From Nannochloris sp. 'desiccata' (taxonomy: Eukaryota; Chlorophyta; Trebouxiophyceae; Chlorellales; Chlorellaceae), in the NCBI GenBank assembly GCA_019044685.2, contig JAGTXX020000012.1, positions 806,001 through 870,000 on the forward strand: DNA of 64,000 nt, read 5' to 3'. The translations under genes were made by a program, and so were the position numbers. The notes under the pieces were generated by a model. It saw only the letters and a program-made list of their open reading frames with translations. It had not been told where the DNA came from and searched no databases. Positions 43,150-55,606 of the stretch are shown in pieces (the stretch's first letter is position 1; each line of letters begins with the position of its first letter).

Positions 43150-44206
43150 ATGCCAGCTGTAGGAAGTGCAGCAGGTATGGGTCCCCTAGAAGATATAGAA
43201 GCAGCAACGGAAGATGTTGCTCTCATGACGGGTGGACCTGCAGGAAGCGGATCAAATGCTGAGCCGGGTGCAAATTCAAGTGGCGAGATCCCAACAAGTT
43301 TTGGCAATTGTAGAATTTGTTTAGAAACCTCTCCCCTAGAAGAGTTAGAAGAAGCTTGTTCGTGTAAAGGATCACTACAGGTACGTTCACTAAAACTATT
43401 GCAGAGCATTTAATTTCTTGACTATTTTCTACAATTGTATTGGCACATGACCTCTCAACGCTCACTGAGCGGCTTACAACAAGTCTTCCCATACTTTTCC
43501 TTCTTCTACTGTTATTCTCTTACAGCGAGTGCACCATGCGTGCTTACAACGCTGGATAGACGAGCGTGATCTCCCTAGAAACAGTGCTGGACAAGCTCTC
43601 GTTTGTGAAATATGCAAGCAACCTTACAAGGACGGATTTCGTCCACCACCGCCACGGCCAAGCATGCCTTCTCGCCGTGTTGAAAGAGTGATGATTGGAC
43701 AGGACCTTTATGTCATTGTCGTTGACTCTGAAACAGGGGAAAGACTAGGCACAGCACGCCCTATTAGAGCATTTAATGATTACGAAGACAGGGAAGAAGA
43801 AGAAGACTACCCAGCAAGACATTTAAACCCTGTCTCAGCCTGCGCAATTTCTTTCTTTCTGTTCATGATGAGCTCGGTGTTGCTATCACATCTATTTACA
43901 TCATTACCAGGGACATCAGCGGGTGATCCTAGTGGTGGTGATAGTAGTATACCATCTCCCATAGACGATGAACAAAATGATGAGCAATTTCAAGATCTAT
44001 CAATGACATTGTTGCTCTTGTGGTTGATGTTGCGATTGTTAGTTCTCGTTGCGCCTGTGTACACAATAAGCCGGATGTTTGAGAGAGCGAGGTTGGCGAG
44101 GACGAGGGCTGATTCGGGTTCGGGAGACGGTGGAAATGATGGAGTAGAGCTTGGGGTGGTGGTCGAGTTGGCCCCGCCTGTGGGAGTCCCCGCTGCTCAC
44201 AGTTAA
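43150..44206 (+). CDS. RING-CH (MARCH-type) membrane E3 ubiquitin ligase
   Basis: Exons 43150-43380 and 43526-44206 (145-bp intron, phase 0) give 303 residues. The intron splits the RING-CH finger, and joining restores it exactly: Cys54, Cys57, Cys70, Cys72, His80, Cys83, then CEIC with a final spacing of two. This C4HC3 order with CKG before the His is the MARCH/RINGv signature. Two hydrophobic segments follow, around ACAISFFLFMMSSVLLSHL and MTLLLLWLMLRLLVLVAP, joined by a Ser/Gly/Asp-rich loop, as in MARCH proteins that ubiquitinate membrane cargo. The C-terminal tail is Gly/Val/Pro-rich. The substrate is unknown. Confidence 0.88.
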
Positions 44207-45157
44207 GAACTGCCTTTTGGACCATTTAGTGCGTGCTATTTTTGCAATTAATTGATAGTATATCCTCTCTGTGATTTAGGGTAAAGTGTAAATTATAAAA
44301 CTGCTGATGAGCTTTAGCAGTTTATAGAGCAAAAGGGGACAGCTTTTGAAGTTGTCGTTCGTCACGGTGGCAGACCCAGGAGCGAGTCCTTCGAAAACAA
44401 GCGGGAGAATTTTGCGTTCACTAAACCTACCTACAATCAAGTCCACCTCCTTTACTAATACTTTATTGATTAACGATAACTGATCAAGCTTCTTTGTGGC
44501 CAAAGGGTAGCCGCACTTGAGTAATCTGCAGGAAATCATTATTATAAAGACTACTTGAGCGGATTGTTAGGTTCCCTTGTTCCCCAAGATAAATTGAAAG
44601 ATTTATTCTGAATCTCGACATAGCAATCAAAATAAAAGGTGCGCTTAATTTCTTGTGATTTCTCGAATTACGTATGTTATCAGCATTTGGTTTTGTGGTA
44701 TGAGACATCCTGGTATCGATGGGTCTTCCTTAACGATCTACATTAGGAGTCTGTTTGTTTGGGTTCCGCGGAGCTGACGTTTTTACTGAGCATGCCTGTG
44801 CCAAAATCGCCTTCCTCGATCATCGCACCAACGTTTTCCCCCGCTGAATGATCCCCGCCAATGCTTTAGTTTTCATACTGTGGCATTGATGCATTTTTGC
44901 AAAGCGTGTTTGGTGACTTTGGTTCTTTTCTGAAGCTTTTTTATATTTTGCGAATCTTTTCACTTTGCGATTTTCACCTGGAGCCCCTTGGGTCCCATTT
45001 TCTTTCGTTAATTCGTATCGTATATACCGTGTTTACATTAATACTGCGGGGTTTTGAACTAATCCTGTGAAGTATGTTTGCTGATTCTTGCCCAATTTTT
45101 ATGCTTGCAGAACTCCTGGTCTTTTCGGCTCATGGCGTCTTAAACCCGTGTTAAGCT
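44207..45157. other. Intergenic region upstream of the CW-PWWP-chromodomain gene
   Basis: 951 bp, the longest spacer in the window. It should contain the promoter of the large chromatin gene. Minus-strand open frames at 44276-44539 and 44484-44708 overlap in different frames, are short and match no family, so I do not call them. Confidence 0.5.
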
Positions 45158-48100
45158 ATGTCAGGAGAGCCAATAGAAGAAGTCGATGCTGAGATGGAGG
45201 CGCTTGATGCGCTAGGAGCATTGGCCGACTTTGCTACGTAAGTGAACTTAAGAATCGAGTGACGGAGCACTATGCTCCTGTCGTGAGGCACTCATTGCAG
45301 CCAATATTTCTTAGAATACACCAATACTAACCCATGTATCCCCTTTTTCAATTAATGAAACATACAGAGGCGATGTTATTGAAGGAGAAGAAGCAATGGA
45401 GGATGCAGGTCATGCGACGCCTGCACTAGGAGAACACCAGCACGAAGACATTGAAGAAAGTCCACCTCTTCCGATGGCTCCAGCTGTAGACCGTCTCGGA
45501 CGTGAGTTACAAAAGTGGATTCAGTGCACAAAATGCATGAAATGGCGTAAAGTGCCATATACTTTAGAAGATGCGCAAATCCCGGAAGATTGGACATGTT
45601 TAAATAATGTGTGGGATGAAGTCCATGCCTCGTGTGATATAGATCAACAACTGTCTGATGACGAAATTGATGCTATCTTACAGTATCAAGCCGACCAATT
45701 AGAAGCAGCGGAAAGAGCAGCTGTTGCCGCAGCGGCCGCACAAGCAGCGGTACTCCATGAGCCCACAATGCATGAGCTTGCAGCTAGTTATGACGACCCC
45801 TCTGCGTATGACGATGATGATTATGAAGAAGGTTCTCGTAGGAATAAGCGTACCAATGGTCGTTGGGGTCGTGGACGGGGTAGAGGGCGTGGTAGAAGTG
45901 CTCCAGGAAAACCAGGCCGTGGCCGTCGTGGTACAGACTACGATGCCCCCTATCGTGCTTTACCAGGCCGCCCCCGCGCTGCAGGTAGATTTGCAGGACG
46001 TGATCAAGATGAAGCTGCTGAGGCGTTACTTGGCATGGGCTTTGCTTACGGAGAAGAGGGTGAGGAACCTACAGTACCTCGGGAGCGATATCCTCCTGGA
46101 AAAGTTGTCTGGGCCAAAGTGGAAGGCCATGATTGGTGGCCAGGGAGAGTCGTCCGTCGTCGTGCTGTACCGCGGGAAGTAGGATTACCCCTTGGTGGTG
46201 CTGAAGCTGTCCGTTTCCAGATCCCTGTGGTCTTTTTCGGAGCTAAAGGGATCCCAGGAGAGGCGCCTCTTGAAGGAAATGTCATTTCAGATCCTACTGA
46301 AGCTGCATTGCATGCTTTGAAACCTTCTGCTCCTGATGACGATGCGGAGTATGCATGGCTACCAGCTGAAGCACTCAAAGCGTTCATGCCAGGCGACACT
46401 TCTGGCTCTGGAGAAGGCGAGCCCGAGGATGAAGTTTTGCGGTTATCTATCTCTGCTGCAAATAGAGCTGTAATTGCAGAAGCAAAAGCTGCTGCAGATG
46501 ATCCTGAAAGCGCTGCAGCAGCTGCAGAGATAGAAAGCGACTCTGATGGTGGGTGGGGACCTCAAACGATACCTTCTTCAACAAATTACAGAGGTGGTCG
46601 TCGAGGCGGCCGTGGCGGTAGAAGAGGGAAGGGGCGTGGCGGTCGCCGTGGCCGTGGGAGAGGGCGTTGGGGTCGTTATGAAGAAGATGATGGCTCTGAT
46701 GAAGACTATGAACCAGGAAATGGCGGTGTTGGAGCTGCTGGGGGCGATGTTGGCGGAGCTGGCGGTCAACAAAGAATTATTGTTGAGGCCATACTAGGAT
46801 GGAGATGGCCAGGACAAGAGCAGGCTACTGAAGCTGGAGAAGAACAAGGTAAACCTAATACAGAAATTGCAGCAGATACGGCTGCAGGCGCTGGTGCTGG
46901 TGAAGGTGAAGGTACTGCTCCGATGGACGAGGACGAGAGGGCTCTTGGTGTTTCTGCCCCTGCTGCCGCTGAAGATGATGCCAACAAGTCTGCTGAAGAT
47001 GATATTGCAGCAGATGCTGTAGCGGCATTATTAGCAGCAGCTGAAGGCGAAGAAGGCACCCCTGAAAGGTAAGAACTGGGAGAAGGAATTGAGTTTTTTG
47101 TTAGATTCACACTTTTGCATTTATTATTAATTTATTTAAATTTTTTCTTATCTTTTTGCCTCCTCCCCTCTTTTCCCCCCCTCCTTACAGAGAACCTGAG
47201 TTCTTAGTCAAATACGTCGGCCGCTCCCACATCCACAATGAATGGGTTCCTGAATCAACTCTAATGCAAATAGCAAAACGCAAGGTCCTTAATTTTAGAA
47301 AACGCTATGGATGCACTCCCACCGATACCCCCGTCTCCCTTGCAGAGCCTTCTTGGAGCCAGCCTGAACGCTTTGTCGCTCGCCGTGCTGCTCCGCACAA
47401 CCCTGGTTGGGAGGTTCTTATTAAATGGAAAGGGCTGGGCTATGAACAAGCAACTTGGGAAGCTGAGTCAGATCCTTTCTTATTACAGCCTGACTGCGTT
47501 GACTTAGCAGCTGCTTTATGGGAACGCCAAGCAGCAGCACTTCACCGGGCTTCTCCAGAAGCTTTAGAAGCTGCACAAGCAGCGCGTATTGCCTCTCGTG
47601 GAGAGCTGAAACCATTGGAAGCTACCCCCGAAGCTGTTGCTGCTGGGGGGGAACTGCTACCTCATCAACTGGAAGCCATTTCTTGGTTGCGTACTCAATG
47701 GAGTGAAGGGAATAACGCTGTTCTTGCTGATGAAGCTGGCCTAGGTAAAACTGCTACGATACTTGCCTTTTTAAGCACATTACGAACAGATTTTATTTGC
47801 CCCGGTCCAATCCTTATAGTCGCCCCCGCTACTTCTTTACCCTTTTGGGAAGGAGAATGTGCCCGCTGGCTAGGTTCTGGTGTAGATGCTGTAGTATACC
47901 ATGGGTCTGTCGGTGCTCGTACTGTGATTCATGATAATGAGCTATGGTTGCAGCCTAGTTCTTTAGATAGCCGAGGTGTTGTTACCCCGATCTTATCAGA
48001 TAGGATACCAAAGCCAGATGTGCTGATTACCTCTCACGAAGCCTTTGCTGCTGATGCTTCAGAGCTGAAAGCTGTCACCTGGGAAGTCGTCTGTCTTGAT

Positions 48101-51100
48101 GAACGCAATAAAGTAAGAACTTCGTTAACTAAAGCACACCATGCGATGACAGACATTGCAGCCAAGTACCGTCTGCTTCTTTCTGGATCAGCACAGGTCT
48201 CTGGAGTTGAAGATTTAATGGCTCGTGTAGCGTTTCTACATCCTCAGTATCAATCTTTGGAAGACCTGCCTGGCAATTTAGATGGACAGGAAGAAAGTGC
48301 ACAGCTGACTGCGCTGAGAGCGCTATGTGATCCATTGCTGTTGAGAAGACCAAGAAGTGTTGCTGGAACGCCTGTAGCACCACCTGCAGAGGTCCGTATT
48401 GCTGTAGATTTATCTCCTGAACAAGAAACATCGTATAAAAGGGTGCTTACGAGGACCTATGAACTGTTGGCTGATCCAAAACCATCTCGGTTTTCAGGCT
48501 ATCGTGCCGCTCAACTCAAAAATGTCGCTGCAGAGCTTCGGCGTGCGTGTGCACACCCTTCTCTTGCTGTATCCACATCTCCTTCTGGTAGACCGTCTTC
48601 GGATGGCGCAGAAGTTGCTGTGGGAGGGGCTCCCACTGGCCTAGCAGCCGACCTGGCTGCATCTACCGCTGAGCTGGACCAAATCCTCTCTGGTAGTGCA
48701 AAATTATCTCTCTTAGACTCGATGCTCCGTCGTATGCACTCTCAAAAGGAGCGTGCACTCCTTCTAGCCCACTCCTCCAGTGTTCTAGACTTACTAGAAG
48801 CCTGTTGTACAAAACAATTCGGCAGTGGCTCTGTTGTACGGGTTGACATTGCAACCCCCTCTTCTGACCGTCGTGCAGCTGTAGAAGCTTTCAATGCTCC
48901 TGCGTCTTCTGCATTCGTCTTTCTTATGCATCCGAAAGCCTGTGGCTTAGGTACAGATCTTCCATCCATCGACTCGGCTATCTTTTTCGACTCTGATTGG
49001 AGTGTGGCAGGTGATGTGACCTCTTTGTCCCAGGCGTTCCGCGTTGGTGCTCCTGGCAAGCTCAAAGTCTACCGTTTATACTGTAAATGTACTGTAGAAG
49101 AGCGATTATTGTCGTTATCTGGTAGAATGAAGGGTCTTGAAGGTGCTTTGCGGAAAAGTCACGGACGAGCATATTCTGCAGGAGCCAAGGTCTTTGAAGA
49201 TGTTCTTCGCTGGGGAGCTGAGAAGCTCTTTGCTGCTGATATTGTTGGTGGAGGAACTGGAGAAGAAGAAACAGGCCCTGCTGCAGATATCAAGATGGAA
49301 GACGGCGAGAAGCAAGAAGAAGGAGAGCCCGCTGCTGCTGCTGCTGCTGGTGTAGTTGATGAAGATGGGAAGCAGGCTTCTGAAGACGGTGCCGAGGCAC
49401 CTCCTGCTGGTGACGATACTGTGACTGCTATGGATACCTTAAAGGTGGAAGAACGTGATGCAGCAGAAGCAAATCCTCTAGAAGAACAGCAAGAACAACA
49501 CCTTCTACAGAAAACTGTAGAAGGTGATGATGCATCTGATACCGCTGCTGCTGCTGCCGATGCCATTGCCATTGCCGAAGCACCTGCTCCTAGGCCAGAT
49601 GTTCGTATTCCTGATGATGTTGTAGAAGCTATTCTTAAGGCAGATGCTTTAGCTGCTTTAGCCCAGCATCCAAAGCGAGAATTAGCTCCAGCTGTTGCCA
49701 CTACGGCCGACGGAGGTAGTGAACCACCAACAACTCCCGCTGCGGAACCTTCCCCTTGCAAACTAAGCCCTGAATTAGGCATGGCCGTCGTCGTTGACCT
49801 ATCTTCCTTGACTCAAACTGAATCTGAAGAGTTTGCCGAAGAAGGTGAAGATGATCAGGCCGGTGATGACGGTGCCGATGGGGAAGGTGTTGAAGGAGAT
49901 GAAGGTGCTGCTGCCGGGACTGCTGGTGGCAGCGCAGCAGGTGATCCTGATGGCCCTTCTCGCGCTGAAGCTGCAGCGGAAGCTGCTCGTTTCTGGGGAG
50001 CCCTTCTCGCGCCATCGTGGCAACAACTTCTTCGTGAACAAGGCGCGTTGGTGCCTGAAGGCAGTGGAGATGAAGAGGAAGATGAAGAAGACGGTGATGG
50101 CAATGGCCACCTCGGTCGCCGTGGTTCTTCTTTTAATGCAAATGGCGGTGGATATGATGATGAAGAGGATGCATGGGGTCGTCGAAGAGGTCGTGGACGT
50201 GGTCGCGGTCGCGGTAGGGGTACTCGTCGTCGTCATGATGACGACGATGAGCTTCGCGTAGGTAGAGTCGGCGAATACGATGACCCTTATTTACGTAAAC
50301 GGCGCCGTCGTGGTGATGGCTACGGTGGTGACTATGGCCATCACCCTGCTCTTACACCTGAAGCGATGGAATACGTTGCTGAATGGAATAGACAGACCCT
50401 TGTTATGAATGCTATTGGTGATCCTTCAACGGCTGAAGCTATGATTGCTCGAAACGCTTTTGATCGCTTAGATGACATGGGAAGAGAACTGGAGTTGCCA
50501 CGTCACGTAGTAGATTTAGCACATCAATGTGCACAGATTCTTCTCGTTATGCGGCCTTCTGAGGAGGTTCCATCGGACTTCCAAGAGTATACTTTAGTTT
50601 CTGTGGCGGCGGTGGCGGCGTATCTAGGCCAACATTCTCTTGGAGAAAGGCATGGTTTGCCTGCTTTGGCTGCAAAATATGGCCAAGAATCTGCTGCTTT
50701 AGAGCAAGTCTTTGAGTACATTATCGCTTCAGTGAACAACTATAGAGAGACGTATATGAGAATGCAGCAATTACAGGCAACAGGGGCTCTTGACGAAGAC
50801 GGTCACGGGGGTGTGTATGAACGCTCTCCTCGACAAAATGCACCTGCTACTGGCCGTGGTGGACGTGGAAGTCACCCCACTGCAGGTTTAATGACTGCTA
50901 TGTCTGATCTGGATGGATTTGCCGCAAAATTGAATGCAATTTTGCAAGCAGATCTCACCGCGGCTGCCCTCGCTGCTGGTCCATTGGAAATTGGCGTTAT
51001 ATCTGGCGTTACAGATGGCTCTGCTGACTACGAGGTACTGAATAAAAATCTGAGGACAATGCAAGAGCAGATTGCATTGTTGGATAGAGTTCAGAATATT

Positions 51101-52585
51101 AGAGTTAAAAATATTCAAGAAGAGTATCAGCGCTTCATGGAGCGAGTCAGAGCAAAGGCACAAGCTGCAATCGACCAGGCGAATACTGCGTATAGTCAAC
51201 AACGTAATGTGATGATGACACGGTGTGAATCCTTGGTCGCTGCGGCGTCGCAGCAACAACAGCAGCAAGCGGCGGCGGCTGCCGCTGCTGCAGCTGCGGT
51301 GCAGAGAGCAAAAGGTGGAGGCAATGGTGGTGCTGCTGATGCTACAGCTAGTAATCCGATGCATATTATGTCGCATACAATGGCATCTCAGCTATTGGCC
51401 CTTCAAGCCAACATGGCTAATGCTGCGAATATGGCTGCTGGTGGTAAAACTGGCGGTGTCAATCCAACTGCCATTGCACAGCACCAAGCTGCCATGGCTG
51501 CCGCTGCTGCTCAACATCAGCAGTTCCCTTTTGCCCACTTCATGGGGCACGTCTCTGAAGCTGATATGAAGGCTCACATGGAACAGATCGCAGCTGCTGG
51601 AGGTGGTGGTGCACCGAGCATGGAGCAAGTGGCCATGATGCAAGCTCAGGCAGCAATGCAGCAGCAAGCAGCTCTTGCTGCTGCAGCGGCTCAGCAACAG
51701 ATGCAACAACAGCACCACCAACAACAACAGAAACAGAAACAACCATTTGCCAATGGTCTTCAGGGCTCCAGTTTGGTTCCTACGGAACAACTCCATACCG
51801 TCTCTCAGCAGCAGCAGCAACCCCTTCTCGAGTCTTTGCCGAAAGTGTCATCAGGTGTCATGTTAAATAGACTGACCGCTGAACAGCAGCAACAAGTGAT
51901 GTCTAGTCTACAAGGCCAAGGACAGCATAAATCTGCTGGAAACGGCACTGGTGAAGGAGGACAGAAACAGCCTGAACAGCAACCCGCTGCCACAGCAGAG
52001 GCTGATCAGGCTATGCCTGATGCTGCTGCTGCTTCTAGACAGCAACCTGTCGCTAATAACTCCCTTGTCGCTACTTTAATGGAAGAATTTGACGTTGATA
52101 TCGATGAGCCTCTAGCAGATGAGGCTGGCCTTGATGGCGTTGACATTGGTGATGGTGATGGTATAGCTGTGGATGAGATTGGCGTTACTGCCCGTGATGT
52201 CTCTCCTAAAATAGCACCTCCAGTACCATTAGCACCCTCGACAGTAGCTCAAGGACCATTTGCTACTGGGGACGCCCCTGTTACAGTTACAGTGGGAGGA
52301 TCTCCTGGTAAAATTAGTGGATCTCCGATGAGACCAGGCAGCTCTGCAGCTGCTGCTGATTCCGAAGCTGTCCGTGTTGCGAGTTTAAGTGGCTGGATGC
52401 ATGGGTCACCTGCAAAAGCGTCGTCTCCACGTGGGACGCCAGCTGGACCGACTGGTGCTGCTGAATTGAGTGCAGCAGAGTTGCCGGGCGCTGCGGGTTT
52501 GGCTTCTGCTTCTGCTGGTGGTGGTGAAGAAGGTCAGGCACCTGCACCTCCTGCTGAGAATAATGAGGATGCCAATGCGCAGTAA
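45158..52585 (+). CDS. CW zinc finger - PWWP - chromodomain - degenerate SNF2 ATPase protein
   Basis: Exons 45158-45237, 45368-47068 and 47191-52585 (introns of 130 and 122 bp) give 2391 residues. A CW zinc finger lies at 77-116 (Cys80, 83, 104, 116; reads methylated H3K4). A PWWP domain lies at about 269-370 (VVWAKVEGHDWWPGRV; reads methylated H3K36 or DNA). Intron 2 falls inside the first chromodomain (EFLVKYVGRSHIHNEWVPES, from 595); a second is WEVLIKWKGLGYEQATWE. The SNF2 motor has a good Walker A (DEAGLGKT, 774-781), but motif II is DERN (897-900) instead of DEAH, motif III is GSA instead of GTP, and motif VI reads SQAFRVGA instead of RAHRIGQ. RG-rich stretches occur on both sides, and the C-terminus is Gln/Ala-rich. 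It is probably a nuclear histone reader with impaired remodelling, reminiscent of plant MOM1. Confidence 0.9.
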
Positions 52586-53077
52586 AATAATTAATGCCGT
52601 GTGGTAGATAACTGTGCTGAATTGTATTTGTATGCTGGTTTAGTGGCTTTTTACTTTTCAATTTCCCTCCTTGACAAAGTCTCTTTATCGGCGTCTCTTT
52701 CCCCTTTTGATTTCTTTGAATCTAATTTACTGAAACGATAACAAGTATTTCCTCCTCCCCGCCCTCCTGCTTATTGTCCGTTTTAAAAATATGTATCAAG
52801 CCCTTTTCTTTTCCCCGATTTGACTTTTCTTTCTTCGAAAAAGATCTATCTCGTTTGACTTGCATGAATTATATTGATACCTGAAGATAGCAGAAGAAAA
52901 GTTTTTTATTACAGACCCACCCCCGACGTATAGTGTACAAACTAAATTTACCGTCATAACTATGATTCTATGTTTAAAAAAAGCCAGTCTTGATGATCAT
53001 AAAAACAGAATCGCTGCTAAAAAAAAGCCAAGCATAAAATTAATTTTAGGGTTCGAGTCGATGGTACAATCATGCTG
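52586..53077. other. Intergenic region between the chromatin gene and UFC1
   Basis: 492 bp between convergent 3' ends, with pyrimidine-rich then A-rich runs typical of 3' UTRs. A GGTTCGAGTC string at 53050 resembles a tRNA B box, but no A box or paired acceptor stem accompanies it. No gene is called. Confidence 0.5.
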
Positions 53078-53747
53078 TTAGCTTTTTGCAGCGACAACCC
53101 CAGATTCAACAAGGAAAGGGATCTCTGCTGCCATCCAGGGTGCTAATCCCAAGCATAATGCATGCGCAATACCGAAATGTGGGCTGCAAAAGAACAGTGT
53201 TTGAAGGGGTTGGATAAACGTTAAGAGCCAGCGACGACAGAAAAGCTACTTATTATTTACTTACCTATTCTTAGCCCATAATGGCTTGAAATGGATCGTC
53301 AAACAAATTTTACCGCCCCTATACATCTTTGCAGTCTTTCCCTCAAGCTCAGGGATCTCAATTTCGGGTGCTGTTGTCGGATAGGTGGCAGGAATATCAA
53401 ACTGAAAATCAAATTCATATTTGATCAATTGATGAATGTACCAACACTTGCCTTCCCAATGAGTTCCCTCTTTATTCGATGGTTTGATGGTGAACCAATC
53501 AAGATCGCTGGCTTTGTTGATTTCAATGTACTTTATCAAAGCTTGGAGTTCCTGTAGAATTGAAAAGATTGAGAGGGCGGTGAGATGGAGAGCGTCAATG
53601 GAAACTTAAAAGTTGGCAGGTTTGTGTGGTATTACGTACCTCTTTGAGTCGTTTTGACCAGTCTTCTTTATCTCTAGGTCCAGCTTTTACAGTGAGAAGA
53701 GGGATCTTCTGCACAGTGGCCTTTGTTGTTGAGTCCCATTCAGCCAT
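53078..53747 (-). CDS. UFC1: UFM1-conjugating enzyme UFC1 (E2)
   Basis: Exons 53640-53747, 53265-53551 and 53078-53183 (introns of 88 and 81 bp) give 166 residues, matching the family length of about 167. Exon 1 ends with [14 protein letters not shown], exon 2 begins [10 protein letters not shown], and the strongly conserved [40 protein letters not shown] and YRGGKICLT follow. The Cys of KICLT (about residue 119) is the active-site thioester cysteine. The last exon ([22 protein letters not shown]) completes the domain. Where relatives have ASP-HFKP after the active site, this protein has Ile-HFKP. UFC1 passes UFM1 to ribosomal and ER targets, so the organism probably has UFMylation. It is divergent from the sugar transporter. 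Confidence 0.95.
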
Positions 53748-54058
53748 GATTGATCTATAACAGACTGAGACAGGAAATCAGGGAGACAAGCAGCAGTCGA
53801 TCGAGTCACTACGACTACAACTAATGTATTAATAAATGTATGAAAGTGCCTCTCTGCTTTGAGGGCATGGTTAATAACTGCTGCTCGGCTCGGGCTGCGT
53901 ATCATTAAGCTAGGCCCTAAAACCGTTATGAATACTTTCGTAAACTGCATTCACGTTAATAAAATAATGTGCCCAACGCAGCAACGCGCCGGAAGTGGCT
54001 GCATCCAACATTCGCCGACAGACATCTGCATTTAGATCATTTCAAAAAATAAATTAAA
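53748..54058. other. Divergent promoter region of UFC1 and the transporter
   Basis: 311 bp between opposed starts. No open frame with family features is present. It is the probable shared promoter. Confidence 0.5.
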
Positions 54059-55606
54059 ATGACTCGCTCTTACCCAAAACTCCTGTACTTTTCGACGGCC
54101 ATGGCGCTTCTAGGCTCACTTCAGTTTGGATTCCAAATCGCCATTTTGAACACCTCTCTCGATTCCGTTCGCGAGTCGCTCAACATCCCATCCAGCCATG
54201 GTGCCGTCGTTGTCAGCACTCTCTTAGTCGGGGCACTCTTCGGCTCTCTAGGTGCTGGAAATTTAGCTGACAAACTCGGTCCTAAGAAAGCCACCGTTTT
54301 CAACGCCATTCCTCTCGCTCTTGGCAGTATTCTCTGTGCAACAGCGCCCTCAGAACCGCTTTTACTCCTTGGAAGACTTCTGGCGGGCATCGGCACTGGT
54401 GCAGCTTCGCTCTTTGTCCCTCGCTACTTAAACGAAATCGCACCAAACCCTATTCGCGGATTATTAGGAACTCTTAATCAAATACTGATCAATATAGGTA
54501 TAGTCGTTGCGTTTGCCCTTGGCTGGCCCTATGAAGCAAATCCCTCAAAAACTATAAATTTGTTTGGCCTCTATACTCTTCCTTGGTGGCGATGTATGTT
54601 TGCTGTAGGTGTGGTACCAGCAATCTTACAAGCTATTGGTATGGCGTTATGCCCAGAAACCCCTGTATGGTTGTTATGGAGTGGGCTCCACCTACAAGCG
54701 ACGAAATCTTATAGAGCGTTGCATGGAAGCAGTGCCCCGTCTGGATCTGAATTAGGAGCAGTAGGAGACGTTACTATAGAAGGAGGAGAGGACGATGAAC
54801 AGAAGAGTAGTATTAGAAATAGGGGTGTTACTTTTGACGTTAATGATAACGTAGAGGCTCCGTTGCTCGCCCCCAATACCGCCGCAACCACCAGTACAAG
54901 AAACGCTCCTGGCGGTATCGGTGCTGAAGAAGAACCAAACGGAGAAGAAGGCAGTTTTACAGCTCTTTTAAACCCTAAATATCGCCGAATAATGATTCTC
55001 GCTGTAGGTGTCGTCTTTCAACAACAATTAAGTGGCATCAACACAGTCATCCTGTATGGTTCTGAAGTGTTCAGGACAGCAGGCATAGCGTCACCCATTC
55101 TGGCAAACCTTGTCATGGGAGGCATCAATACAACAGCCACTGTAGTGGCTGCTATGTTAATGGACCGTACAGGACGTAAATTATTATTGACATTGTCATT
55201 TTCAGGAATGGCGGCTGCGTTAGGGCTCTTGGCGGCGTTTCTCGTCATGCCAGGAATTTCAGATCATTTTGCCGCTCTTGTTGCGCTCGGTGCCATTTTC
55301 ATATATACAATTTTCTTTGCACTCGGTTGTGGACCCGTTCCATGGGTCTATCTACCCGAAATCTTGCCTGCGGAGATTAAAGGACCTGCACAGGCGCTGT
55401 GCACCGCAATCAATTGGTTTGGAAACTTTCTAGTTGGGGTGAGTTTTCCTGGAATGATGCATGTTTTGGGATTAGGTGGTTCGTATGCTGTGTATGCTGC
55501 GTTATGCTGTGGGTCTGCTGTGTTTTGTGGGAAATATATGGTGGAGACGAAGCAGAGATCTCTTGCTGCTGTGCATGCTGAGCTCATGCGAAGCACCTCT
55601 CAATAA
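54059..55606 (+). CDS. MFS sugar transporter, plastidic-glucose-transporter-like
   Basis: This 515-residue single-exon protein has about 12 membrane segments. Sugar-porter signatures are ADKLGPKK in loop 2-3, GRLLAGIGTGAASLFVPRYL, EIAPNPIRGLLGTLNQI, CPETPVWLL after helix 6, QQLSGINTVILYGSEVF in helix 7, DRTGRK, GPVPWVYLPEILPAEIKG in helix 10 and VETK at the end. The segment order and the FGLYTLPWWRCMFAVGVVPA region resemble the pGlcT/SGB1 branch, which moves glucose across plastid or Golgi membranes. There is no obvious long transit peptide, so the location is open. The central cytosolic loop (about residues 225-300) is longer than usual and acidic. The substrate is inferred, not shown. Confidence 0.88.
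   Translation: MTRSYPKLLYFSTAMALLGSLQFGFQIAILNTSLDSVRESLNIPSSHGAVVVSTLLVGALFGSLGAGNLADKLGPKKATVFNAIPLALGSILCATAPSEPLLLLGRLLAGIGTGAASLFVPRYLNEIAPNPIRGLLGTLNQILINIGIVVAFALGWPYEANPSKTINLFGLYTLPWWRCMFAVGVVPAILQAIGMALCPETPVWLLWSGLHLQATKSYRALHGSSAPSGSELGAVGDVTIEGGEDDEQKSSIRNRGVTFDVNDNVEAPLLAPNTAATTSTRNAPGGIGAEEEPNGEEGSFTALLNPKYRRIMILAVGVVFQQQLSGINTVILYGSEVFRTAGIASPILANLVMGGINTTATVVAAMLMDRTGRKLLLTLSFSGMAAALGLLAAFLVMPGISDHFAALVALGAIFIYTIFFALGCGPVPWVYLPEILPAEIKGPAQALCTAINWFGNFLVGVSFPGMMHVLGLGGSYAVYAALCCGSAVFCGKYMVETKQRSLAAVHAELMRSTSQ

Noticed and set aside
44276..44708. Overlapping minus-strand open frames in the longest spacer
   Set aside because: They overlap each other in different frames and match no family; more likely promoter or UTR sequence.
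49159..50236. Long antisense open frames across the CW-PWWP-SNF2 gene, and similar ones across HEATR5
   Set aside because: They are Ser/Ala/Thr or His/Leu/Gln-rich shadows of Ala- and Glu-rich codons on the coding strand.
53040..53070. tRNA-like B box GGTTCGAGTC
   Set aside because: No A box at the right distance and no acceptor-stem pairing.
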